A DNA stretch of 64,000 nucleotides from the NCBI GenBank assembly GCA_001986395.2, contig MQVO02000011.1, positions 744,001-808,000 on the forward strand, given 5' to 3'. A model generated the notes under the pieces. The model was given only the letters and a program-made list of their open reading frames with translations, had not been told where the DNA came from and did no database searches. Positions 46,456 to 56,373 of the stretch are shown here, piece after piece (position 1 is the stretch's first letter; the number at the start of each line of letters is the position of its first letter). A program made the position numbers and the translations under genes. The stretch comes from Irpex lacteus (Eukaryota > Basidiomycota > Agaricomycetes > Polyporales > Irpicaceae).

Positions 46456-49400
46456 TCAAGAACGGAAGTCAAATACGACTCGTCCCCAATCTTGGCCTTC
46501 ATGGATGAGCACACCACGAACTTCGGCACTGTCCAGTTCGAGACCGAGTTCAAATTCTACATAAGGATATGAATAGTCAGTTGAATAGCATCACAGAAAC
46601 ATAGAAGACCGACTAACCAGTGTAAAATCCATTAGGATTTGGCATGCTTGCGTTTTCTTGGAAGCTTGGCAAGACGCTCAAGTCCACGGTCCACTTACAC
46701 AGCTCAGTGGTCTCACCCTAGAGTAATACCCGTAGCCCACGGAAAGAAGAGAGCGAAGAGAACCACGACGACCCTACGTATCAGCACGTGTCCCGATGTC
46801 GTTGAGCCGCCTCAAACGAACGCACCTCGTCCGTATAACGCATGATCTTGTCGGTGTCCGAAGTGAAGAGCGTTGCAACAAAGATGCGATCTGAAAATGA
46901 ACGAAGACGTTCGTTAGCCGTCTCCCGCAATAGAATCTCGCTGCTGGCCAGGTGGCGGTGACCCTTCCCTGTCAACAACAAACGATATCTGCTCACCTTG
47001 GCCATTCTGCGAAAATTTGCTTGATGACGGCGGTCGGTACGTCAGATATGGGCGTTCGGATGAAGAAGGAAGCGGGGCGGTGGGAGTTTAGGATATGAAG
47101 GGCAAGTCTCACCAGAATTTGTGCTGGATTCGCTGTCTGGACATTTCCATATACGGGGATCAAAACCGCAGTTCCTGAACACAAATAAACAGCGGACACT
47201 CACCCTTTTCTCAATATCGCGCCCTTGGCGACGAGATACTGAAGCCTAGTTTGGTGTGCGGGCAACAGATGGGGATCATGTGAGCGGGAAACAGCGAGAG
47301 TGCCTTGCTGAACGCAAGGTTACCATGACGCCACTTACCTATTCTCGCAAATGGGAACACCAGCGTCATTTGTTCGGATGTACGCGGGTCGTTTGAGTTG
47401 GTCTTCTGGCTCAGCAGGCAATTTGACCTGCACAGGAAGGTCAATAAGAAAGAAGCCTTGAGGCTTGCGATGACATGCGGACAGGAAACTGCCGTGCCGC
47501 GTAATGGGTTCTCGCAGCACACCGGACATTTGTTCCCACTCACCTTCATCATGTAGGACTGTGGCGCGATGACACTAGAGACTAGTGCACGACCTGCCAG
47601 CCCATACTGCGCGGCGCCCCTCAGGGTGGCCGTATCGCAATCCGGAGGCCGAGATATGACGGAAATGCGCGAAGAGAATCGTTCCTGCGAAGGGAAGAAC
47701 CACCATAAGAAACGCCAAACCGATGGAGCTATACAAGACAACACAAACCTGCACACGCTGGAATAGGTATTCGCTGCCTATGGATGATTGACTCAGTCAG
47801 GCGCACGCTATTTTCGTCGAGAGAAGGAAGCGGAGAAGAAGCGTACCGCTGAAACCACCAACGAGCAACAGCGCGTGGACCGGCTGATCTATCTTCTTCG
47901 TCTGTTCCTCTATCAAATCCAGTACCTGCGGGAGCGGGAGCAGGTTTCATGGAATGAATGTATTGGTTGAATGAGCGCTCTTATGTTTCACACAAACTAG
48001 GTTCCTTACCTCGTGCACCACCGGGTCAAACACTTCACGCCGCAACAGGACGCCTGGAATGGCGAGATCTCCATGGATCAATCCGACAGAGGGGTCGTGG
48101 GGGTCGTCCGTATTGAAACACGTAAAGTGGAACATTTTGTCTGCCGCCACAGTCAACAAATTGGCTCTTGTCAGTTAATTGTAAACAGGGGGACCGCCAC
48201 ACATTACGAGAACCACAAGAACAGAACAGAACAATGGCGCACATACCATCGTCCACTTCCCCTCGATAAACCATCTTGGTCGCTTCGGAGAAATTATGCT
48301 GGAAGTACGCCAGGGAGCCAGCTGCCCAATCGCGATCGGTGTTAGCAGGTTACTGACGCGTAGATAGAAGAGCGCTGTTAAGGAAGTGTGCACACTCACC
48401 ATCGAGATGGACAGGATGATCGGCCAGAAGAGTCCTGACGAGTTCACGGAATCGCAGATCGAGGAACAGCGAACCGCAGTTCGCCCCGGACCGTGCGCAC
48501 ATCTCTGCGATCTCGAGACTCGACAGCATGCCGATAATTTTGTACACCGCCAGATCCTGCACCACGTCAAGTCAACAAACCAAATAGCGATATGATATGG
48601 ATATGAGTGAGTTTTTGGGTTGGGCGGCGGGGGCGGTGGGGCGCTGAAAATACAAGAGACAAGACGTACGACGGTACCGCCACCAGCGTCACATATCATA
48701 AAGTTTTGGCTAGGTCGTAGTTTATGGAGGTCCGTAAGGTAGGCACAATGCACCGCGGCCGCCTCGGGCTCCCTAAGGGACAAAAATTAGGGTTATTTTA
48801 CGATATGGCCGCTGAACGTCAACCTAATGCACGTACGTTATAATCCGGAGACGCTCTCTCCAGGTGGTATCACCCGCGCGAGAGGCTTGCACGAGCTCGG
48901 CCGCGATGGCAGCGTCTCGCATCATTTGGCATCCCCGGGCATCCCATGCAGCGGGCACTGTCAACCAAACATCAGCAGAATCTGTAGAAAAAAGGGTCAG
49001 AGAAGGATAAGGTAAGAGTTTAGAGGACGCGCGGGAACCGACCTAGGTCCGCGACGGCGCCGATCTCGCGCGTTATTTGTTCCTTCGCGTAGCTCCAGAG
49101 GCAGCGCAAGAAGTCAATAATGACGTCGAGTGCCTGTTTCCCGGCCTGTGTCCGCCGCAGGGAATATATTCAGTGAGTACGTGTGCACGAAACATTCGAG
49201 GGTTTGTACGTGTACGTACAGGTAATGAAGGCAAACGTGGGTCAATGGCGGCTTCGTCTCTAAGAGCGTGCGGCTCCAAGAACAGTTTGAACCTAACAAA
49301 CAAAGGTAACGTAGTTCACGTCAGCCTATCCCGACAAAACAAAACCCGCGAAAAAGGGCTCAGGCTCACCATTCACATTTAATAGCACCCCCCATCGGCG

Positions 49401-51101
49401 TCGCGTTCTTCGCCTCAATCCCCCACGCTATAATCTGCCCATACTCGTCGTAGAGCATGCACGTGGGGATTTTGCGGAACGTCTCGAAGGAGCCGGGCCA
49501 GTTGAGGATTTGTTGGACTTTGCCGGCTGCGATGCGCGAGGATCCGTATGCCTGTCACGAAAGGAAGCTGTCAGCCAAGTGTTGTGTTGGTCGAATTGGG
49601 TAGGATAGTGCAGAGAAGGCAAGTGTCCACCGAAAAGAGAAGGTATATGCGATAGCGAAGGTAAATGCAGACAATTAAGGCAAGGCAAGAAGACCCCTTG
49701 CTATGCTACACCGCCCGCCCGTGCAAATGCCTCTATCCCTAGCCTAGCCATGCATGGCTCGAGATGTCCACCAGCACGGTCCTGAGAGTATAGTACCCCC
49801 AGTAGCTGCGGTCAGCAAAACTTCCCCTAGAAGTCATGTCAATCGCGACCGTATCTGAGACCGTGCAGATTCCCATGGCCATTTTTTCACATATCGGGCT
49901 CCGCCGCAAGGTTGGGACCATAATGTCCTACTGTCGGGAAGGCAGAATGATCATAGAACAGCCACTGGCATGGAAGACAACGTTCTGACCATGACATCAG
50001 TTGTGCAATGGTCGACGAGTCTGATGCATGCAGCTGGGAGTAACCAGTTGCTGGAAATACACCAGAGCGAGTGGTCATGCTGATCAACAAAGGGCGTGTA
50101 TCACCACAGCTGCAGACCCGCAAAAACCAATGACTGCCCTTGCAAAGAGTGCCCGTGCATCGATAAAACAAGGGCCCCTCCCATCGAGAAAGGATGACTG
50201 ACGCACGTCTGTAGATCTTCGTAGCCTGAAAGCGTGAAACATGCATGCATCCAGGACAGCGGGTAACACGGTCTCCAACCGTCCCCGTCTTCAATAGCAA
50301 CATAGCTATAGATATCTCAACCTCAACGTAAAAGTTGAAATTCCAGCGTCGCAGATGGCAACGGGGGGTGGGGTAGGTGACCCTGGATTGCATATAACAC
50401 CATAACACCACGACGCGAGGGTTTGTTTTCGGTAGACGCAGAATGAAACTGAAACTGGATAGCATAACATAGAATGGAAATGGAAGCAGGGGTGGGTTGG
50501 ATCACTTACCACACCAGAGAACGTCGTACCTGAAATCAACATTAGTTTTAGTTCAGTTGAGTAGTGCTCGAGATACAGCAGAAACACGCGTCGGAGACGT
50601 ACCAAAATCGATAGACACGGATATCTTGCCCTCGTCCGAAGGAGCAGCAAAGTCCTTCTGGCTGAGCGGTTTGCTCGCGGACCCTCGACCTGTGACAGTC
50701 ATCCTGTTCGCGGTGTACGCGATGCCCGGTTGCGCGAGGCCATATGCACTGGGAGGAGGTGATGGGGTAGTCGCAGAGTAGCCATTTAGCGAGCCATTGA
50801 ACAGAGTGGGACTGGCCGTGTTCGTCGGGAGTGGAGGAGAAGCACTGGGCGCATACGGATTGAACTGAGCTGCAGGCTGCTGCGCCCAAGGTTGCTGAAC
50901 CTGGTTTTGCTGGTACCCAAGTTGAACTGCTGGCGGAGGAGTAGTGATGCTTGGTGGCTGAAATGCGAGGGACTTCTCCTGCCACTGTGGCACAGACTGA
51001 CCACTGGGCTGCTGAGTGATAGGCTGGCCCTCCTTGAACGGGGTGATCCTGTTGCCCTCCTCTGGTACGGGCTTGTCTCTAGACTCTCCGCAACAGCCCA
51101 T
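46456..51101 (-). CDS. HSPA12-like Hsp70-family ATPase with lipidation-type N-terminus, about 725 aa
   Basis: About nineteen exons run from ATG 51101 to the stop at 46456. Those to 47204 fit perfectly: 51101-50603, 50529-50510, 49551-49370, 49292-49220, 49145-49043, 48981-48837, 48772-48670, 48556-48400, 48321-48247, 48140-48010, 47925-47847, 47777-47749, 47684-47544, 47427-47339 and 47245-47204. The rest are 46997-47040, 46826-46890, 46618-46717 and 46456-46556. Hsp70 ATPase landmarks are SIDFGTTFSGVAYGSS, VWLTVPAAWDARG, ITEPEAAAVHC, FMICDAGGGTVDLAVYK and LLLVGGFSGSEYLFQ. The C-terminus (TELCKWTVDLSVLP, FELGLELDSAEVRGVLI) is typical of basidiomycete HSPA12-like proteins. The protein starts MGCCGESRDK, a myristoylation/palmitoylation pattern, followed by about 130 Pro/Gln/Ser-rich residues. 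The second intron is 958 nt. The junction 47203/47041 lacks a normal AG. Confidence 0.87.
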
Positions 51102-51311
51102 GACTAGAAGATGGTGGTTTGAGGCAGGGGACTGTTGGGGCTGTCCCCGCCTTTCGCTGCACCGCCCAAGCTGTCTCGCGTTCCTTAGACTCGCCAGCCA
51201 GTCCGGTCACAAGCTGATGCGCGCCAACCGAGACAAGCAAAGGAGGCGCGAGCTTGCGAGCGGACTGGGATACTCGGGCGCCGATTGTCGACTTGACCGA
51301 TTGGCGCTGAG

Positions 51312-53694
51312 CGTGTGAATTTTAACTTAGAATTATCGCGCATTCGTCGTCTGGCCACACAAAATCTTCTCTACACGTCTCAATTTACCCCCAGACACAA
51401 AATGTATTTATAGAGAAGTGATAAACAAGCATGGAATTGACAAAGTATCGATTAAACGAGCTACCTCATACATCTTTTGTACTCCTGTGAGCGATAACAG
51501 GCTATATGTCAGTGCCCGCCACTGTAGTCCTGTCTTTCTTGTCAACAAGTAACGTCTGAAGCTTGAAACAGTCAGCAACAATGTGCATGCAGTTTGCGTA
51601 CTTGTATTCCTTCTTGGTGGCTCGATAGTAACCTCAAACCTTGTCGTCGGACAAGATATCCAACCGGTTGGGAGTCAGGGGCCAAGAGCCGTTGATGCAC
51701 GAAATTGAGCTTCCTTGCAGAGTTGTTCGCGTTCAAGACCCGATGGGGGAGTATTTCGTAGGCACATTCAAATGTTTCGGCAGTGTTGGCAGACGCGGGA
51801 GAGCACAGACTCGGAGACGGACCATTAACCCATACCACCCTTGTGAGGCCACTGCAATAGCCTACTATGGGTCGAAACGAGAGGCGAGGACTCCCAAATC
51901 ACTTCCTCGGAAGATGGCTCCAATCACTGACTGAGTTATCCGCTGCATTACGAGGTTCAGGGAGGAGTATCACTGAGAATGCAGGATGCGGCAAGTTTCA
52001 GCGATCACTCACAAATATTGGCCATAGCGGTGGGGTCACTTTCTGGGCGATAGCATCACACTTCCAGAGACTGGATAGACATCTACTATGGGGGTAACCA
52101 GGGAGTGTGGATGCTCCAGCAAGCATCGGTTGGCTGATGGAAACTTTAGAGCTAGGTCGTCCCAATGTCAATAAGCGGTGTTTCTCGTACAACATGCGAC
52201 GCACCAAACGGTTCAAAAGCCGTATCATTTCTCCGATACCCTTGCCTCCCCAGTCTATCGATGGTCTACACTCCGCGCAACTGGAAGGCCTCCTAGTTGT
52301 GTTGCCTTCTAAACGACATCGAGCTCGTCTAAAGGCACGTTCAAGTCAGCGGCAACTATCAAAAGCGTAGTGGTAAGGTGAGAAGCATGATTCCTGTACT
52401 CGCCGTTATACGTGCCAATTTCGAGTCAGAAGATGATGATAGTGAGATACCAAGCCGACTCGCACCCCGGAGTCTGCTGATGACAACTTTCAGAGTACGC
52501 GCGCCTCTTCGATTGCCTCTGTTCTGAAACTACTCACGACCATCATCGCAAGCCTCTTGACAAGAGACGGCCTCACAACAACAAGATTTTTCGTTATCTG
52601 AGTGCTTTTATGTCGGATTGAGCTCATCCTACTCACCCGTCTTCACCACCATCTATTAGGCGATACAAGCCAAAGCTCACAAGTCTTTTGCAAGTTCCTT
52701 TTTCGCCTCTCAGTCGTTCTGCCTTCTCATCCTTCGTTTCAGTGAAAAGACTCGATCGTTCCTAGCAAGACAGGAACAGTGTAACTACACTGTTAGCTGG
52801 TGGAATGACAAAGCGAGACGACGACGTCGCGTCGTCTCGCTCGATCACTCCAGATTACATACTCCACAAGAAAGGTGTGAATTCGCTACCTATATGCTCT
52901 AGCCTCTAAGTCTCTACTATTACCTCTAGCTATTGCGGCAAGCATCCACTGCTCTGCAACACACACATCCTCGCCTGCTCTCGCAATCACCTTATGCGCT
53001 ACCCCGGCGTGTCAGTCGCACACGGCCTAAGCCTCCGACAAAGGTGTTTACGTCGGCCACTCGCATTTCGGCACACATAAGTACTCACATATCTATATCT
53101 CTGAACACCTATGCTTATGCGTTGCTGTGGCATAGTGACTGCGCCTTCAATGGCGCTTCCATGGCTCGGCCCTATTGCACTATCAGCGAGCGGCCTTGAT
53201 ACTATTGCAAGGTCTCGATAATCACGGAGAAACACAAAGGCACCACACAAATGGTTACCACCGTTAATACCTGCCTTATGTGCTCAAAAAGATACCAATC
53301 CCGACTCATCAGCGGTCTCTACTCGGCTTTCTCGAACCCGCTTCATCAACCCGGCTCGAAATAATCAGGGCAAAGGTGCGAGAACGCTGTGTATACGCAT
53401 AATTGATGTCGTCTAACTGATCGTGTTGTTTTTTTATATATAACTTCATCGGATTTCTCGTCTCTATTAGTGGGTATGATGTTGTTCGGCTGCAGGTCAA
53501 CACAAGACTCGAGTTCATAAGTGAGCCTGACCGGTTATGCATCTTTAATCATGTTTTCTATACTCCTGATGTATGTAGGAGCCATGCAATATATATTAAT
53601 TTGCTGTAAACTATGGATACGTACTATAATGCGATAATTTGTGTGGCCAGCTCGAGAAACGATGCCCGGATTTTTCTAAGTTAAAATTCACACG
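51312..53694. mobile_element. 2.4-kb element bounded by inverted repeats, probably non-autonomous
   Basis: CGTGTGAATTTTAACTTAGA at 51312 recurs as its exact reverse complement ending at 53694. Further in, CTGGCCACACAAA(A)T at 51351-51365 and its reverse complement at about 53637-53650 show that the similarity continues for about 55 bp with gaps. No clear target duplication was found beside the repeats. The interior has no recognised transposase; short frames at 51572-51838 (-) and 51641-51934 (+) show no family features. An internal hairpin lies at 52812-52841. Confidence 0.6.
52812..52841. repeat. GC-rich hairpin
   Basis: AGCGAGACGACG and CGTCGTCTCGCT are exact reverse complements separated by 6 bases. 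It lies in the middle of the inverted-repeat element. Confidence 0.8.
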
Positions 53695-53745
53695 GTAGGC
53701 GTCTATTGGGCGCTCGATCGACCTCGACATTTCGCGACCGATTGT

Positions 53746-53784
53746 ACCAGCCGGTCTGAAGAGCGCAGCGTCAGACCGGCTGGT
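53746..53784. repeat. Hairpin with 14-bp perfect arms
   Basis: ACCAGCCGGTCTGA and its reverse complement TCAGACCGGCTGGT are separated by 11 bases (AGAGCGCAGCG). It lies about 50 bp outside the right inverted repeat of the 51.3-53.7 kb element. It is not followed by a T run and no gene ends here, so it is not an obvious terminator. Confidence 0.85.
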
Positions 53785-54640
53785 TACGAGCCTACGCGTT
53801 CCTGTCATTAGGCTAATGCTGTCGTCGCATATGTACGGTTGGCTCGTAGGGTCAGGTCAGATTTGGACATGAGGCGCTCGGTTACATGCGGTGCCAGGGG
53901 TAGGGTGGCACCGCGTTACTCGGAGCTGTGACCGCCTTGAATATCTCTGCCGTGCGGGATTAAAGGTGGATTAACCATGGGTTATACCACGGTTATACCG
54001 TAAAGGTAGACGCACCTCGGCGACGGATGCAGCTGCCTGTAGAGTTCTGACAGTCCAGTGAACCCGTGTCTGGTACTCAGATTTGCGTATAATGTAGATA
54101 ACTCACAACTTCGGATACATTTGATTGGGCTCTTGTGAGGCTACCGATCCTGAGAGCGTTGAGGTGGCAGTAAGGTGCGTCGTGATGTGGCCACTCAACT
54201 CTGCTCTTACTGCCTGGCATGTCCACTGCCCAGATCTGAGCGTTTCTTCCCAGTCGTTGTCCCGCAACCTCAATCATCAGAGCGCCTCGGGCCACCCCGA
54301 GGTGCAACGACTTCAACACAACTCCGGCGACCAGGAGTGGATTCTAAAATGCAATTCTGGTACCTGGCGGCATGAGATTCACCTATAAGCATTATATGCG
54401 GTGCGTCGTTGCTGTCTTCGCTTGCCAGCCCGGACACTTCTCACAAACTACTTGTAGTCCTCCGAGTCTTATATCGCTTATAAGTACTCCTGCATCACTC
54501 GATGATGACGCATCGCACCCTGGCAGAGCTATTATCTCCCGCACCCACCATATCTCATTCTCGTCATTGTGTCAACAGCCCATTCACACCGGTCCATTAT
54601 TCCCTACCCGTGATGTAGACTGCCATCAATTGCCTCTTCG
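53785..54640. other. No recognisable gene
   Basis: Only short frames without family features are present. The region may hold remnants of the 5' part of the broken gene to the right. Confidence 0.35.
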
Positions 54641-55800
54641 GGCAGTTCCTGAAATGTCCACGGCTATCACGCTCGTACGTTCTCATCATCACGTGTAACT
54701 GTTTATTTCTTTGCTCATGTTTGCCTGGCTCAGCGCTGTCATGAAGAGGCGCTTGCCATGAGAGACTTGTTTCACGACTCTCGTCTTCTAAATCGTGACA
54801 CCGTACGTGCACCAACTAACCTCCGCCTGCGATTGGGCTTAGTGTTGTTGGTGTGCAGGCGTCGGCCACGCATGTGCCCGCACATGTGTGGTTTCTTCCT
54901 CTCCCTCTTCTGTTCGTCTGCATTCAATGTAAGTCACTCCAGCGACCGTGGCAGCAGTGATGCCCAATGGACGTAGAAAGTCATGAAGCCTTTCTCGGTG
55001 GTCAAGCGGAACAACTCGAACAGCATCAGTGCCTCGCCGTGTCGCGTCAGTTAGTACTATGATTCGGGTCGCAGGAGACCCCCCGCAAAGTCTGCCTTGC
55101 GGAAGACATCGAAGTCGTTGTTGAGACGGACATCGCCGGTTGGCGAACTTGGTACGTCGAGGTATCACGCATCATGCTTTGGCTTATTGGTTTGCAGGCT
55201 ACAACAACGTCGACAAGAATGCACACCCTGTACAAGTTCTCCCTCGTCTCGTCCCGCAGGTGTCACAGCCGGTTCTCTCAGGAGCCATAGCTGTAAGTGC
55301 CTTATGCATATATTCGGTTTGTCGTTGATGTTTATTTGCCCGCAGGATAATGCTATGGCCTGTCTGCTCGAATGCCACGGCGTACTGTGTCTTTACAACA
55401 ACGGCCATTTCCGCATGACCGTTGACGTCGGTGCAGTCTCTCCCATTCTCTTGCATCTACACAACTAATCTAATCTCTTAACACGTGTTGCTCTCATGCA
55501 CGTGTAGATTCCCTGTGCACGGCTTCCCATCTGAGATCAAGATTTATAGACTACCGCGGGCTGTGCGGAATACGAGCATCGAGAAGATCACGACGTGCGA
55601 CAACGTATTTGTGGCGTTGTCATCGAATGGGGAGTTGTTCACGTTTTCGCTGCATAATCCACCTCTCAGTGCGGACTTGACGTCTCGCGCGAATACGTGT
55701 CTTATGAGTAACTTGGTAAGCCTCCCCTTCTCCCTCTTACTATGTTGTTGTAGACTTTACAGACTCAAATGGGCTGTAATACACGCCGAGCTCGCAGTGT
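54640..55800 (+). pseudogene. Fragment of an RCC1-like/BTB-type protein gene
   Basis: Exon-like pieces read in order RCHEEALAMRDLFHDSRLL, VCLAEDIEVVVETDIAGW, DNAMACLLECHGVLCLYNN, HFRMTVDFPVHGFPSEIKIY, SIEKITTCDNVFVALSSNG and ELFTFSLHNPP. The last blocks resemble the RCC1-type beta-propeller repeats of fungal IBtk-like (ankyrin-RCC1-BTB) proteins. Introns near 55290-55345 and 55435-55510 can be proposed, but upstream pieces are broken by stops, and no C-terminal BTB part follows 55800. It looks like a partial or decayed gene. The family call is tentative. Confidence 0.45.
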
Positions 55801-56373
55801 GAGCAATATATTGATATTGATAAAGGACAGCAGTGTGCTTGTGTACATACATACCTATACATAACTATATTTACTTGAAGACCAAACTCGCTGTGAAAGA
55901 GCTGTCGTGGGGTGTGCTACACGGCATGGGGCTAGTGGGCGTAAGCACACCGGGTACAGCCGTCAGGTGCGTGCCATGAATATAAACGCGAAATATGCCG
56001 CGCCACTGCTCTTGTGGCAAGCGGCGGTCGTCTGGACCGAGCCAGTCAAACTCTGCTGCTCATAGTCCTGCGTGGTCAAGTGGTATGTGGAGTGAAAGCA
56101 GTGTCAGCGTGTGTTTAAGAGAAGAGGCTGAGTTGCGTACCTTGGGTTTAATTGAGTGAGCTTCCAAGAACGAACACCGCGAAGGTTGAGAGGACAAGTC
56201 TATACCTGCCTGATCGGGAAGTTGTTGCGGGCGAACCGTTCACGTGATCGTGTTTGAAGCTTTTGCTCGCGCCTTCCTTGGACGTGTCTCACCACTGTCA
56301 TAACCACCACCGCCATTGCGCTCATCCAAGCTCACTTGAACTCACAGTCAGCTCAAGGCACTCCGTTGCCAAC
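55801..56373. other. Upstream region of the TET/JBP-like gene
   Basis: No gene is recognised. The stretch separates the RCC1-like remnant from the start of the dioxygenase gene and would contain its promoter; no clear TATA element is visible near the start. Confidence 0.35.

Noticed and set aside
49887..50465. 192-codon minus-strand frame as a nested gene in the Hsp70-like intron
   Set aside because: No family features, atypical composition and an NTG-type start; the frame is probably fortuitous.
53746..53784. Rho-independent terminator
   Set aside because: It lacks a following T run, no gene ends nearby and such terminators are bacterial.
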